Notes: a model not told the origin generated them from the letters alone. DNA of 64,000 nt from Sphingomonas albertensis (GCF_014358075.1 NZ_JACONT010000003.1:89876-153875), one strand, 5' to 3'; shown: positions 8,538 to 18,713, counted from the stretch's first letter. Numbers and translations: made by a program.

Positions 8538-8719
8538 GTAGTTGTTGGGATGACGGTGGCCGTTGCGGCGACGGCGGCCGGTGGCTGTTAGGACGAAGGC
8601 AGGCGTTGCGGCGACAGTGGCTGACGGGACGACGCCGACTGCTGGGACGACGACGTTGCCTGCTGCCACGACGGTAGTCACCCGGATGCCGTCGGCCGTT
8701 GAATACCCAGCGCTTAAGC

Positions 8720-10402
8720 CTAGGCCAACGGCGACACGCCCCCACCCGCGCCGATCATCGCATACGCCGCCTCCGCCTCCAGCGGCTTGGCATAGAAATA
8801 CCCCTGCCCGAACGTGCATCCGAGCGCCGCCAGCGTCTGCGCGAGCTCGTTGGTCTCGATCCCCTCGGCGGTCGTCTTCATCCCCAGCGCTTGCGCGAGG
8901 CTCAGGATCGCGCGGACGATCGATACCTTGTCGCGGTCCGCCAGCATCTCGGTGACGAAACTGCGGTCGATCTTGAGCACGTCGATCGGAAGCTTCTGCA
9001 GATAGGCGAGGTTGGAATAGCCCGTCCCGAAATCGTCCATCGCCAGCGTCGTTCCCAACGCCTTCAGCGCGTGCATGGTCCCGGCGATCCGATCCGGGTC
9101 GGTCACGATCGCGCTCTCGGTCAGTTCCAGCGTAAACCGGTCGCCGGTCAACCCGGTCGATGCCAGCGCCGCCTCCAGCACCGGGGCGATGTCGTCGCGC
9201 TGCAACTGGATCGCCGACAGGTTGACCGCGAATTTCACCCCGCAAGCCGCACCGTGCCGCGCATCCCATGCGGCGAGCGTTCGCGCGGCCTCGTCGATCG
9301 CCCAGCGCCCCAGCGGCACGATCAGCCCCGATTCCTCGGCGACCGGAATGAACTCGGTCGGACAATGCCGACGGCCCTGTTCGTCGGTCCACCGCGCAAG
9401 CGCTTCGAAAGCCACGATCCGACCGGTCGCCAGGTCGCAGATCGGTTGATACGCCAGCCGAAGCTCGCGATTTTCGATCGCGCGCCGCAGGGCGGTCTCC
9501 ATGCCGAACTGCGCACGCGCGATCGCGAAATCCTGTGGCAGATAGCTTTCGGCCAGCCCGCTCGCCTTCGCCCGCTTCACCGCGAACTGCGCGTGTCGGA
9601 TCAACTCGGCGACGTCGCTCGCTTCGTCCGCGCCATAGGCGATCCCGACCGAGCATTCGACGCTGATCTCGTAATCCGTCAGTCGAAACGGTGCGGTGAG
9701 CGTACGCTGGATCCGCTCGGCCAGTGCATGCGCTTCCTCGCGATCGGTATCGATCGTCATCAGGATGCCGAACTGGTCGCCGCCGATCCGTGCAAGCGTG
9801 TCGCGCGCGCGCAACGCCCCCTTGATCCGGCGCGCGACGGTGATCAGCAACTCGTCCCCGGCAAGCGAGCCGAGACACGAGTTCAGTCGCCCGAACCGAT
9901 CGAGATCGACCGCGAGAACCGCGCTGACGCTGCGATCCTCGACGTCCTCGATCAATTCCTCGAATCCCTCACGGTTGGGCAAACCGGTCAGGCTGTCGGT
10001 GGTCATCTCACGGCGCAGGCTGCGCTCGGTCTGGACTTGCGAAGTCTGGTCGATGAAGCTGATCGTGCAGCGATCGCGGAACGACGCGAACGTCCGCGCG
10101 ATCGTCACCCGGTAATAGCGGCAGTCGATGACATCACCCAGGGTCCATTCGAAATCCGACCGGAGGCTGGCCGATTCCAGGAATGCCAGGATGCGCGGTC
10201 CGAGATCCGCGATCATCGGCGATCGCTCGGCGACCACGCCAAGGCCGGCGAGACGATAGGCGCGGTTCATCGCGAAGAGATCGAACACGCCGCCGTTGAC
10301 GACCACATGGGCAGCCGGGATCGGGATCAGTTCCAGGGCCCGCGCGACCAGTTCGGTCGCGACGATCGATTGCGTAATCGCATCCGGGGCTATCGATGCC
10401 AT
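8720..10402 (-). CDS. GGDEF-EAL protein (cyclic-di-GMP turnover)
   Basis: A 560-residue cytoplasmic protein. The N-terminal ~125 residues resemble a PAS-like sensor. A GGDEF domain (about 135-300) has the signature RIGGDQFGIL, so the active-site Glu is replaced by Gln. An EAL domain (about 310-550) keeps the FEALARW signature, DDFGTGYSNL and LKIDRSFV. From family knowledge, the Gln substitution predicts a weak or inactive cyclase, while the EAL half looks able to hydrolyse c-di-GMP. There are no membrane segments. The gene converges with cca across a repeat-rich gap. Confidence 0.92.
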   Translation of the reverse strand: MASIAPDAITQSIVATELVARALELIPIPAAHVVVNGGVFDLFAMNRAYRLAGLGVVAERSPMIADLGPRILAFLESASLRSDFEWTLGDVIDCRYYRVTIARTFASFRDRCTISFIDQTSQVQTERSLRREMTTDSLTGLPNREGFEELIEDVEDRSVSAVLAVDLDRFGRLNSCLGSLAGDELLITVARRIKGALRARDTLARIGGDQFGILMTIDTDREEAHALAERIQRTLTAPFRLTDYEISVECSVGIAYGADEASDVAELIRHAQFAVKRAKASGLAESYLPQDFAIARAQFGMETALRRAIENRELRLAYQPICDLATGRIVAFEALARWTDEQGRRHCPTEFIPVAEESGLIVPLGRWAIDEAARTLAAWDARHGAACGVKFAVNLSAIQLQRDDIAPVLEAALASTGLTGDRFTLELTESAIVTDPDRIAGTMHALKALGTTLAMDDFGTGYSNLAYLQKLPIDVLKIDRSFVTEMLADRDKVSIVRAILSLAQALGMKTTAEGIETNELAQTLAALGCTFGQGYFYAKPLEAEAAYAMIGAGGGVSPLA

Positions 10403-10440
10403 TCCCCCGTTGTAGCGACGCTTCCTTAAGACGTCCTAAA

Positions 10441-10457
10441 GGAACCGAAACGGCTCC
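10441..10457 (-). terminator. possible weak terminator after parC
   Basis: On the minus strand GGAGCCGTTTCGGTTCC can fold into a short imperfect stem followed by TTTA, 7 bases past the parC stop. It is weak by sequence. Confidence 0.3.
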
Positions 10458-10463
10458 ATACTG

Positions 10464-12761
10464 TCAATTATCGCCAATCTTTTGGTTTTTCAGGGTGCTA
10501 AGCGGATCGCTCGCAAAGCGATTGTCACGCGGAAATCCCGTTGGCGGCATTCTTCCTGCGGCGCCCCGTGCCGCGCGCCAAGGCCCGAGGTCCGATTCGG
10601 TCCGCGTGCGCCCCGTGCCACCGCCCATTGCCCAGCTCAGTCCTTCGGCGAAGACGAACGTGATCGCGTCGGCCAGTCCGCCATCGCGATAACGCTGGAG
10701 TTGCAGCCCCTGCCCGCGCGTCATTTCGACGAGTTCGGCTAGCGGGAACACCAGCATCTTCCGGTTGTCGCCGATTGCCGCGACGTAATCGTCATTGGGT
10801 CCGATCGGCCGGACGATCTTCAACTGCGCCCCGGGCCGCGGCGTCACCACCGTCTTGCCCTTGCGCGTCTCGGCGATCACCTCCGCGCTGCTCACCGAGA
10901 AACCACGGCCGTCGGTCGCGACGACGAGCAGTTTCGGATGCTTGCTCGCGGGCAGCAGCGCGACGATCCCGATGCTGCCATCGAGATCGATCATCGCCCG
11001 CACCGGCTCTCCGAACCCGCGCCCGCCCGGCAACTTGTCCGCCGCCAGCGTGTAGAACCGCCCGTTCTCCGCCGCGAGCAACAGCTTGTCCGTCGTCTGC
11101 GCGTGGAACGCGAACGCCGGCCCGTCACCCTCCTTGAATTTCAGCGCCTCCGGGCTCGCCAGGTCGTTATGCCCGCGCATCGCCCGGATCCAGCCACGCT
11201 GCGACAGGATGACGGTGATCGGCTCGCGCTCGATCATCGCCTCCAGCGGAATGTCGCGCGTCGGCGCAGCCTCCTCGATCGTCGTGCGTCGTTTGCCGAG
11301 CACCGTCTCCAGCCCATAGCGATCGCGGATCTTCGCCATGTCGCGCTTCATCCGCGCACGCTGCTTCTTCGGATCCGCAAGCAACGCGGCAAGCGTCGCC
11401 TGCTCCTTATCGAGCTTGTCGCGCTCGGTCTTGATCTCGAACTCTTCCAGCCGGCGCAAGCTGCGCAACCGCATATTGAGGATCGCCTCGGCCTGACGAT
11501 CGGTCAGCGCGAACTCGTCGATCATGACCTTTTTGGGCTCGTCCTCGGTGCGGATGATCTCGATCACGCGATCGAGATTGAGGTACGCGATCAGATACCC
11601 GTCGAGCAGTTCGACCCGGTCGGCGATCTTGCTGAGCCGGTGCTCGGTGCGCCGGCGCAACACGACGAACTGGTGATCGACCCACGCCGCCAACGCCTCA
11701 CGCAGAGACATCACGCGCGGCGTACGATCCTTGTCGAGGACGTTCAGGTTGAGGCTCACCCGCGTCTCGAGGTCGGTCAGCCGGAACAGCCCGTCCATCA
11801 GGATCTGCGGATCGACCGTGCGGCTGCGCGGCTCCAGCACGATGCGGATCTCGGTATCCGATTCGTCGCGCACATCGGCGAGGATCGGCAGGCGCTTGGC
11901 GTTGATCAGCTCGGCGATCTGCTCGATCAGCTTGCCCTTCTGGATGCCGTACGGGATCTCCGTGACGATCAACTGCCAGCCGCCACCCTTCTCCCGCTCG
12001 GTCTCCCAGCGCGCCCGGACACGAAAGCCGCCCCGACCGGTCGCATAGGATTCGCGGATCACCGCAGGCGGATCGACCACCAGCCCGCCGGTGGGGAAAT
12101 CGGGCCCCTTCACATGCTCCAGGATCGCCGCATCATCCGCGTCGGGCGTATCGATCAACACGATCGCCGCCTCCAGCAACTCGGCCGCGTTGTGCGGCGG
12201 GATGCTCGTCGCCATGCCGACCGCGATCCCGCTCGCGCCGTTCGCCAGCAGGTTCGGGAACAACCCGGGGAACAGCTCTGGCTCGTGATCCTCGCCATTG
12301 TACGTCGGACGATACGCGACCGCGTCCTCGTCGAGCCCGTCCATCAGGTCGATCGCGACCTGAGTCAGCCGCGCCTCGGTATAGCGATAGGCGGCCGCGT
12401 TATCGCCGTCGATGTTGCCGAAATTGCCCTGCCCGTCGACCAGCGGATAGCGCATCGCGAACGACTGCGCCAAACGCACCATCGCGTCGTAGACCGACTG
12501 ATCGCCATGCGGATGGTACTTACCGATCACGTCGCCGACAACGCGCGCGCATTTCTTGTAGCCCTGCGCCGGATCGAGCTTGAGCAACCGCATCGCCCAC
12601 AACAGGCGCCGATGAACCGGCTTCATCCCATCGCGGACGTCGGGCAGCGATCGCGCGGTGATCGTCGACAGAGCGTAGACGAGATACCGCTCGCTGAGCG
12701 CGCTATCGAAGGGGGCGTCGACGATGGAGTCGAAGGGGTCTTTGAAGTCGCTGCTGGCCAT
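10464..12761 (-). CDS. parC: DNA topoisomerase IV subunit A
   Basis: A 765-residue type IIA topoisomerase A subunit. The N-terminal segment [30 protein letters not shown] and [20 protein letters not shown] (the quinolone-resistance region) are diagnostic. The catalytic Tyr lies in [12 protein letters not shown]. ParC with ParE decatenates replicated chromosomes. It is ParC rather than GyrA because it is short, lacks the GyrA-box and has the sphingomonad-like N-terminus [18 protein letters not shown]. The start at MASSDF (12761) is preferred over Mets at 12791 and 12770 on that basis. Confidence 0.94.
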   Translation of the reverse strand: MASSDFKDPFDSIVDAPFDSALSERYLVYALSTITARSLPDVRDGMKPVHRRLLWAMRLLKLDPAQGYKKCARVVGDVIGKYHPHGDQSVYDAMVRLAQSFAMRYPLVDGQGNFGNIDGDNAAAYRYTEARLTQVAIDLMDGLDEDAVAYRPTYNGEDHEPELFPGLFPNLLANGASGIAVGMATSIPPHNAAELLEAAIVLIDTPDADDAAILEHVKGPDFPTGGLVVDPPAVIRESYATGRGGFRVRARWETEREKGGGWQLIVTEIPYGIQKGKLIEQIAELINAKRLPILADVRDESDTEIRIVLEPRSRTVDPQILMDGLFRLTDLETRVSLNLNVLDKDRTPRVMSLREALAAWVDHQFVVLRRRTEHRLSKIADRVELLDGYLIAYLNLDRVIEIIRTEDEPKKVMIDEFALTDRQAEAILNMRLRSLRRLEEFEIKTERDKLDKEQATLAALLADPKKQRARMKRDMAKIRDRYGLETVLGKRRTTIEEAAPTRDIPLEAMIEREPITVILSQRGWIRAMRGHNDLASPEALKFKEGDGPAFAFHAQTTDKLLLAAENGRFYTLAADKLPGGRGFGEPVRAMIDLDGSIGIVALLPASKHPKLLVVATDGRGFSVSSAEVIAETRKGKTVVTPRPGAQLKIVRPIGPNDDYVAAIGDNRKMLVFPLAELVEMTRGQGLQLQRYRDGGLADAITFVFAEGLSWAMGGGTGRTRTESDLGPWRAARGAAGRMPPTGFPRDNRFASDPLSTLKNQKIGDN

Positions 12762-12884
12762 TGCCGACATCGGTAGCAGGTGAAAACGCAACGATCAAAG
12801 CATGAACGTAGCGCGCGCGTCGTCCGCACGAAGAACGCCAGATGACAGCATGACGCCGCGGGTCGAGCACGCTAGACCAACCCC

Positions 12885-13805
12885 ATGATCCGCTTTGCAA
12901 TTCTCGCGCTCGCCGCCATCTCGACTCCCCTGGTCGCGCAAACCTCCGCCCCCGCCAAGCCGTCCCTATTGACGTGGCCGGACCTGACCAAGCGCCCGAA
13001 ACCAGCGCCCGACGCGACGATCGACTACGGCACCGACCAGATGCAGAAGATCGACGTCTGGATTCCAAAAGGGAAAGGGCCGTTCCCAGTCGTGGTCATG
13101 GTGCATGGCGGGTGCTGGACGACCAGCATCGCCGATCGCAGCCTGATGAACTGGATCGCCGACGATCTTCGCAAAAGCGGCGTAGCGGTGTGGAACATCG
13201 ATTACCGCGGAGTCGATCGCGCCGGCGGCGGCTATCCCGGCACATTCGCGGATACTGCGAACGCCGCCGATCAACTCGCGGTAAACGCCAAGAAGTTCAA
13301 TCTCGACACCCGGCATGTGGTTGCGATCGGCCATTCCGCCGGCGGGCACCTCGCGCTCTGGCTCGCCGGCCGGCCGAAGCTGCCCGCGACCAGTCCGCTC
13401 CGCACCGCAAACCCGCTCCGCATCGACCATGTCATCAGCCTCGGCGGGCTCCCCGATCTAGAAGCCACCGCCGCCAGTCCCCAGAATGGCTGCGGGGTAG
13501 AGGTCGTCGGACAACTGGTCGGCAAGCCGACCCCGCAGCATCCGGACGTCTACGCCGACACCTCCGTCCCGCGCCTCCTCCCGCTCGGCATGAAGCAGGA
13601 CCTGATCAGTGGGCGCGAAGACCGGATCATCCCCTTCGTCATGGCCACCGACTATGTTGCGAAGGCAAATGCGGCCGGCGACACCGCCACGCTCCACACC
13701 ATCACCATCCCCGCCACCGGCCATGTCGAACTGATCGCGCCCGAAACCGCCGCCTGGGCGGAAGCAAAGCGCCTGATCCTCGCCGACCTCAGGAAGACCC
13801 AGTGA
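12885..13805 (+). CDS. secreted alpha/beta hydrolase, kynurenine formamidase-like
   Basis: A 306-residue alpha/beta hydrolase with a signal peptide (MIRFAILALAAISTPLVAQT). The oxyanion motif HGGCW (residues 74-78), nucleophile elbow GHSAGG (Ser151), Asp246 and His280 give a complete triad. HGG-x-W is typical of esterase/kynurenine formamidase relatives. Its stop overlaps the GTG of kynU (GTGA), so the two are coupled. This suggests hydrolysis of N-formylkynurenine ahead of kynureninase, but the export signal is unusual for that role; a generic esterase is the alternative. Confidence 0.82.
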   Translation: MIRFAILALAAISTPLVAQTSAPAKPSLLTWPDLTKRPKPAPDATIDYGTDQMQKIDVWIPKGKGPFPVVVMVHGGCWTTSIADRSLMNWIADDLRKSGVAVWNIDYRGVDRAGGGYPGTFADTANAADQLAVNAKKFNLDTRHVVAIGHSAGGHLALWLAGRPKLPATSPLRTANPLRIDHVISLGGLPDLEATAASPQNGCGVEVVGQLVGKPTPQHPDVYADTSVPRLLPLGMKQDLISGREDRIIPFVMATDYVAKANAAGDTATLHTITIPATGHVELIAPETAAWAEAKRLILADLRKTQ

Positions 13806-15016
13806 CCCTCGAAGACGCCCGCGCGCTTGACGCGACCGACCCGCTCGCCGCCTACCGCGACCAGTTCGCGCTACCGGAAGGCGTGATCTACCTCGACGGC
13901 AACTCGCTCGGCGCGCTCCCCAAGGCCACGCCGGCCGCGCTCGCCGACGTCGCCACGCGCCAATGGGGCGACCGCCTGATCCGCAGCTGGAACGAAGGCT
14001 GGATCGACGCCCCCCAGCGGATCGGCGCCAAGATCGCGCCACTGATCGGCGCCGCGCCGGACGAGGTCATCATCGGCGACACGACCTCGACGCACCTTTT
14101 CAAGGCCTTGGTCGCCGCTCTTCGCAGCAATCCGAAGCGTCACACGGTCGTCAGCGAAGCCGGGAACTTCCCAACCGACCTGCACATTGCCGAAGGCGCA
14201 GTCGCCTGCGTCACCGGTGCACGCCTCAAAGTGGTCGCACGCGAAGACCTGGCCGCCGCACTCGACGAAGACACCGCGGTCCTCCTGCTCACCCATGTCC
14301 ACTACAAGACCAGCGACCGCTTCGACATGACGGGCTGGACCGCGCGCGCGCACGACGCCGGCGCGCTCATGCTCTGGGACCTGAGCCACAGCGTCGGCGC
14401 GGTCCCGATCGATCTCGACGGCGCCAACGCCGACCTCGCCGTCGGGTGCACGTACAAATACCTCAACGGCGGCCCCGGCGCCCCCGCGTTCTTCTACGTC
14501 GCGAAACGCTGGCAGGACGCGCTCGCCAGCCCGCTCTCCGGCTGGATGGGCCACGCGGCGCCGTTCGCATTCGAGGACGCCTACCGCCCCGCCCCCGGCA
14601 TGAAGCGCTGGCTCGCCGGCACCCCCGCGATGCTCTCCACCGCTGCATTGGAAGCCGCACTCGACCTATGGGCCGATGTCGACCAGCACGCCATCGCCAC
14701 CAAAAGCGCGCAACTCTTCGATATCCTTGCCGCCGCAGGTGACACCCTGGGCCTCGAATGCGTCAGCCCCCGTGACCCCGCAAACCGCGGCAGCCACATC
14801 AGCTTCCGCCACCCGCACGCCTACGCCCTGACCCAAGCACTGATAGCCCAAGGCGTGATCGGCGACTTCCGCGACCCCGACATCCTCCGCCTTGGCCTGA
14901 CACCCCTGTATCTGAGCCATGAAGACGTCTGGCGCGCTGCCGACATCCTGCGCGAAACCCTCGAAACCGAAGCTTGGCGCGATCCAGCGTTCTCCCAGCG
15001 CCTAGCCGTCACGTAA
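13802..15016 (+). CDS. kynU: kynureninase
   Basis: A 404-residue PLP enzyme that cleaves L-kynurenine to anthranilate and alanine. Family signatures are YLDGNSLGALP near the N-terminus, LLLTHVHYKTS, LWDLSHSVGAVPIDL, and TYKYLNGGPGAPAF containing the PLP-binding Lys (about 219). The C-terminal FRDPDILRLGLTPLYLSHEDVW is also typical. The GTG start overlaps the upstream hydrolase stop. No tryptophan 2,3-dioxygenase gene is in the window. Confidence 0.94.
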   Translation: MTLEDARALDATDPLAAYRDQFALPEGVIYLDGNSLGALPKATPAALADVATRQWGDRLIRSWNEGWIDAPQRIGAKIAPLIGAAPDEVIIGDTTSTHLFKALVAALRSNPKRHTVVSEAGNFPTDLHIAEGAVACVTGARLKVVAREDLAAALDEDTAVLLLTHVHYKTSDRFDMTGWTARAHDAGALMLWDLSHSVGAVPIDLDGANADLAVGCTYKYLNGGPGAPAFFYVAKRWQDALASPLSGWMGHAAPFAFEDAYRPAPGMKRWLAGTPAMLSTAALEAALDLWADVDQHAIATKSAQLFDILAAAGDTLGLECVSPRDPANRGSHISFRHPHAYALTQALIAQGVIGDFRDPDILRLGLTPLYLSHEDVWRAADILRETLETEAWRDPAFSQRLAVT

Positions 15017-15083
15017 CGCGAGCACACCTCGGACGCCTGAACTAATGGGGGAGGTTTCCGGATTTGCGTTCCCGGGCTTTCGT

Positions 15084-15884
15084 TCACTGCGTCGGGATGA
15101 GCGTATCGACATTCTTTGCAGCAACAGCCCAGCGGTAGACCGCGTCGGCAATATAGAACCGGAACTGGATACCGTCGAAATACACCTTGCGGGCGTTGCC
15201 GACGCATATCCTACCTCGGTTGACGATCGCCGCCTCCAGCCGACGGACGGCAGCTAGACGTTTGTCTGTCATGGCGAGTTTGACGGCCAGTTCCGGTTGG
15301 AGGCGTACAAAGTAGACGGCAGCCTCGAAATACCGGCGATCGAGGGGCAACCGAAATTTGGCAAGCGATGTCTCCCGCGCATTGAAGCGTGCCTGCACAG
15401 CAGGATCCGCGGTCTGCTCTTTCGTTAGTCTCAGGTCCGGCGCGAATGCCTTCAAGGCCTCGATCGTCAAAGCACCCCTGTCGTAATAAACGTTCTGGAT
15501 GATCCCTAGATGGGCGTCTTCTGTATCGGGCGCACATGCCGCGTATATCTTGGAGAGGCGCAACATCGCGAACTCCTGTCGCGTACTGTTGGTCCGGGAA
15601 TCTATGGCCGTCTGCAACCAGCCGCGGCGGTCGAGGCTTGCTCTTGCAGGGCATGCCGCCCATCGCTGCGACAGGTCGAATATCTGGCGGCTACGGACCG
15701 AGCTTCCCGTACGCGACGTGCCAAATGATTTCTTCGTTACTGCCGAGTCCTCATCATCGATATCACGCAAGGCTGTGACGACGATCTCTTCGGAAGGTGG
15801 TTCGAGCGGCGCTTGACGTTCGGATGGCAGGCGATCCTGGGCGGCGTATAGGAGCGCTGATCCAAGCAATGCAGCATGAAGCAT
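15084..15884 (-). CDS. secreted protein of unknown function
   Basis: A 266-residue protein. The start at 15884 (MLHAALLGSALLYAAQ) is preferred because GGAGA lies 6 bases upstream and it directly begins a signal peptide. A Met at 15896 is the alternative. After the signal the sequence contains EEIVVTALRD, a motif common near the N-terminus of exported sphingomonad proteins. The remainder is mostly helical with a few Cys residues. The function is unknown. A striking 34-base inverted repeat lies 25 bases upstream of the start. Confidence 0.7.
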   Translation of the reverse strand: MLHAALLGSALLYAAQDRLPSERQAPLEPPSEEIVVTALRDIDDEDSAVTKKSFGTSRTGSSVRSRQIFDLSQRWAACPARASLDRRGWLQTAIDSRTNSTRQEFAMLRLSKIYAACAPDTEDAHLGIIQNVYYDRGALTIEALKAFAPDLRLTKEQTADPAVQARFNARETSLAKFRLPLDRRYFEAAVYFVRLQPELAVKLAMTDKRLAAVRRLEAAIVNRGRICVGNARKVYFDGIQFRFYIADAVYRWAVAAKNVDTLIPTQ

Positions 15885-15908
15885 GAAGGTCTCCATTAGG
15901 TCGCGGGT

Positions 15909-15942
15909 GCTCGTCATCACATTAGTACATGTGATGACGAGC
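15909..15942. promoter_or_regulatory. perfect 13-bp inverted repeat upstream of secreted-protein gene
   Basis: The arms GCTCGTCATCACA (15909-15921) and their exact complement (15930-15942) enclose 8 bases. The position just upstream of the leftward start at 15884 fits an operator or a 5'-leader hairpin. Confidence 0.55.
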
Positions 15943-16183
15943 GAACCAATCTTTGCTGGTGCTGCTTTTGATCGAAAATCGTTCCATCCAGGACGGCCGT
16001 GCCCGAGCCGTTGCCGGGCCATTTCGGTCATGTCACCCGCACACGCCCAAGACCCACCGATCCGATTGCACCCCCCGCACCCTTCGCCTATAGGCGCGGC
16101 CTATTCCGGCCTCGGCTTCGCGGTGCATAGCGCGTAGGCTGGGGCCGCTCGATTTTCACCGCTCGATTTCCAGGGGACCGCGC

Positions 16184-16963
16184 ATGGCTCGCCGCCGCCA
16201 GATCTACGAAGGCAAGGCCAAGATCCTCTACGAGGGTCCCGAGCCGGGCACGCTGATCCAGTATTTCAAGGACGACGCGACCGCGTTCAATGCCCAGAAA
16301 AAGGGCACGATCAACGGCAAGGGCGTGCTCAACAATCGGATTTCCGAGCACATCTTCACGCTGCTCGATCACATCGGCGTGCCGACGCACTTCATCCGCC
16401 GGCTCAACATGCGCGAGCAGCTGATCCGCCAGGTCGAGATCGTCCCGATCGAAGTCGTCGTGCGCAACGTCGCCGCAGGCTCGATCTCGACGCGCCTCGG
16501 GATCGAGGAGGGCACCAAACTGCCCCGCACGATCATCGAATATTACTACAAGGACGATGCGCTCGGCGATCCGATGATCTCCGACGAACACATCGCCGCG
16601 TTCGGCTGGGCAAGCCAGGAGGAGATGCACGACATCGCCGACCTCGCGATCCGCGTGAACGATTTCCTGTGCGGGCTGTTCGCCGGCGTCGGCATCCGCC
16701 TCGTCGACTTCAAGCTCGAATTCGGCCGCATCTTCGACAACGACTTCGGCCGGATCATCCTCGCCGACGAGATCAGCCCCGATGGCTGCCGTCTGTGGGA
16801 CATGGAAACCAACGAGAAGATGGACAAGGATCGCTTCCGTCGCGATCTCGGTGGTGAAGTCGAGGCCTATCAGGAGGTTGCACGGCGTCTTGGGCTGCTG
16901 CCCGAAGGCGGCGACAATTCGGTCCTCGACCTCGAAAAGCATCGCAAGAACCGGGGCAAGTAA
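16184..16963 (+). CDS. purC: SAICAR synthetase
   Basis: A 259-residue phosphoribosylaminoimidazole-succinocarboxamide synthase, the ATP-dependent step joining aspartate to CAIR in purine synthesis. Motifs include [59 protein letters not shown] and [10 protein letters not shown]. The length is standard. It begins the purC-purS-purQ operon; purS starts directly after its stop. Confidence 0.97.
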   Translation: MARRRQIYEGKAKILYEGPEPGTLIQYFKDDATAFNAQKKGTINGKGVLNNRISEHIFTLLDHIGVPTHFIRRLNMREQLIRQVEIVPIEVVVRNVAAGSISTRLGIEEGTKLPRTIIEYYYKDDALGDPMISDEHIAAFGWASQEEMHDIADLAIRVNDFLCGLFAGVGIRLVDFKLEFGRIFDNDFGRIILADEISPDGCRLWDMETNEKMDKDRFRRDLGGEVEAYQEVARRLGLLPEGGDNSVLDLEKHRKNRGK

Positions 16964-17194
16964 ATGAAACTCAAGGTTTTCGTGACATTGAAGCCCGGCG
17001 TACTCGATCCGCAGGGCCGGGCGATCCACCACGCCCTCGGCAGCCTCGGCTTCGACGGCGTGCAGGACGTCCGCCAGGGTAAGCTGATCGAACTGGAAGT
17101 CGCCGACGATACCGACGACGCGACCATCGACGGCATGTGCCGCAAACTGCTCGCCAACACGGTGATCGAGAATTACCGCGTGGAAAAAGCATGA
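16964..17194 (+). CDS. purS: phosphoribosylformylglycinamidine synthase subunit PurS
   Basis: A 76-residue PurS, the small bridging subunit of the FGAM synthase complex PurL-PurQ-PurS. The sequence [32 protein letters not shown] is the family signature. The ATG directly follows the purC stop, and its own stop overlaps the purQ start (ATGA). Confidence 0.97.
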   Translation: MKLKVFVTLKPGVLDPQGRAIHHALGSLGFDGVQDVRQGKLIELEVADDTDDATIDGMCRKLLANTVIENYRVEKA

Positions 17195-17859
17195 AGACCG
17201 CGGTCATCGTCTTTCCCGGCTCCAACTGCGACCGAGACATCGCCGTCGCGCTGGAGGCGGTGACCGGCGTCAAGCCGCTCATGGTCTGGCATGGTGACGC
17301 AGATCTGCCGTCTGACGTCGGCCTGGTCGCGGTCCCCGGTGGCTTCTCGTACGGCGATTACCTCCGCTCGGGCGCGATCGCGGCACGCTCGCCAATCATG
17401 CGCGCGGTCGTCGAGCAGGCGGGCAAGGGGTTGCCGGTGCTGGGCATCTGCAACGGCTTCCAGGTGCTGACCGAAGCGGGGCTCCTCCCCGGCGCGCTGA
17501 TGCGCAACGAGGGGCTGAACTTCGTCTGCCGCGACGTCGCGCTGACGGTCGAGACCGCAAGCTCGACCTTCACCTCGGGCTACAAGGCTGGCGAGCGCGT
17601 GTCCTTCCCGGTCGCGCATCATGACGGCAATTACTTCGCCGACTCCGAGACGCTCGACCGCCTCGAAGGCGAAGGCCGCGTAGCGTTCCGTTATGCGGAG
17701 AGCGTCAACGGTTCCGCGCGCAACATCGCTGGGTTGTTGAACGACAAGGGCAACGTGCTCGGCATGATGCCCCACCCGGAGCGTCGTATCGAGGCGGCGC
17801 ACGGTGGCACCGACGGCCGTCGTCTGTTCGAGGGCCTGCTCGAAGCCGTCAGCGCCTAA
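17191..17859 (+). CDS. purQ: phosphoribosylformylglycinamidine synthase subunit PurQ
   Basis: A 222-residue glutamine amidotransferase subunit of FGAM synthase. It supplies ammonia to PurL. The class I amidotransferase nucleophile is in [19 protein letters not shown], and the His/Glu pair is in [10 protein letters not shown] near the C-terminus. [17 protein letters not shown] is typical of PurQ. The ATG at 17191 overlaps the purS stop; an in-frame start 18 codons upstream lies inside purS and is rejected. Confidence 0.97.
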   Translation: MKTAVIVFPGSNCDRDIAVALEAVTGVKPLMVWHGDADLPSDVGLVAVPGGFSYGDYLRSGAIAARSPIMRAVVEQAGKGLPVLGICNGFQVLTEAGLLPGALMRNEGLNFVCRDVALTVETASSTFTSGYKAGERVSFPVAHHDGNYFADSETLDRLEGEGRVAFRYAESVNGSARNIAGLLNDKGNVLGMMPHPERRIEAAHGGTDGRRLFEGLLEAVSA

Positions 17860-17864
17860 CCCTT

Positions 17865-17941
17865 GTTCCCCCGCGAAAGCGGGGGCCCAGGATACCACCC
17901 ATATCAACCGTGACCCTGGACTCCCGCGTGCGCGGGAGAAC
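17865..17941. repeat. large inverted intergenic repeat
   Basis: Two halves, each with its own GC hairpin (CCCCCGCGAAAGCGGGGG and CTCCCGCGTGCGCGGGAG), are also inverted relative to each other across 77 bases. It lies exactly between the converging purQ and yhhQ genes, so it may end both transcripts. Confidence 0.8.
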
Positions 17942-17957
17942 AGTCAGGGTCGAGGCG

Positions 17958-18713
17958 TCAAACCCGCGTCCGAAACGGTGAAAAGTCCGTCCCCCGGTCG
18001 TAAACGTCCACACCCTCGCGCCGTTTCAGCCACCCCACAGCGACATACGTCAGCGGCGTCAGCAACACCTCCCAGGACACCTTCAGCAGGAACTGGCTGA
18101 CCATCACCATCAGCATCGCCTCCACCGGCCAGTCCGGCGCGCCGTAAAACGCGAGCGGGTAGAAGATCAGGCTGTCGAACGCCTGCCCCACAACCGTGCT
18201 GCCGATCGTCCGCGTCCACAGCATCCGCCCCTGCGTCCAGATCTTCATCCGCGCGAGCACGAAGCTGTTGGCGAACTCTCCCACCCAGAACGCACAGATC
18301 GACGCGAACACGATCCGCGGCACCTGCCCGAACACCGATTCGTACGCCGCCTGCCCGGTCCACCCCTTGTCGGGCGGCAACGCGACGACGACCGCCGACA
18401 TGAACACCATGAACAGCATCGCGCCGAACCCCGCCCAGATGCAGCGGCGCGCGCGCGCATAGCCGTACACCTCGGTCAGGACGTCGCCGATCACATAGCT
18501 GACAGGGAAGAACAGGATCCCCGCGCCGAACGGCCACGCGCCGACGAACGGCAGGTCGATCACCGCCCGCTTGCCCGCGCCGATCACGTTCGACAGCAGT
18601 AGGATCGTGACGAACGCCGCCATCACGAAGTCGTAATAGCGGAAATGCCCGCCGCTCACCGCGTTCGCGGCCACCGGTTCGAGCCCCCGCTCCCCATTCC
18701 CGTCAATATCCAT
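17958..18713 (-). CDS. yhhQ: queuosine precursor transporter (VUT family)
   Basis: A 251-residue membrane protein of the YhhQ/VUT family, which imports queuosine precursors (preQ0/preQ1). Several hydrophobic helices are visible (FVMAAFVTILLLSNVIG, WPFGAGILFFPVSYVIGDVLTEVYGY, MLFMVFMSAVVVAL, IVFASICAFWVGEFANSFVLA). The FPVSYVIGDVLTEVYGYxRAR motif and EFANSFVLARMKIWT are family hallmarks. The start at MDIDGNGER is preferred over Met 12 codons upstream, with low certainty. The substrate is assigned from the family. Confidence 0.88.
   Translation of the reverse strand: MDIDGNGERGLEPVAANAVSGGHFRYYDFVMAAFVTILLLSNVIGAGKRAVIDLPFVGAWPFGAGILFFPVSYVIGDVLTEVYGYARARRCIWAGFGAMLFMVFMSAVVVALPPDKGWTGQAAYESVFGQVPRIVFASICAFWVGEFANSFVLARMKIWTQGRMLWTRTIGSTVVGQAFDSLIFYPLAFYGAPDWPVEAMLMVMVSQFLLKVSWEVLLTPLTYVAVGWLKRREGVDVYDRGTDFSPFRTRV

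Noticed and set aside
8563..8690. Degenerate GTTGCGGCGAC reiterations as a coding gene
   Set aside because: They give low-complexity Thr/Ala/Val frames without a ribosome site; treated as intergenic sequence.
10938..12776. 612-codon open frame antisense to parC
   Set aside because: It is Arg/Asp/His-rich and lies wholly inside parC; a typical high-GC antisense shadow.
12974..13801. Upstream extension of the kynureninase frame
   Set aside because: It overlaps the hydrolase gene and is an Arg/His-rich shadow. The GTG at 13802 is coupled to the hydrolase stop.
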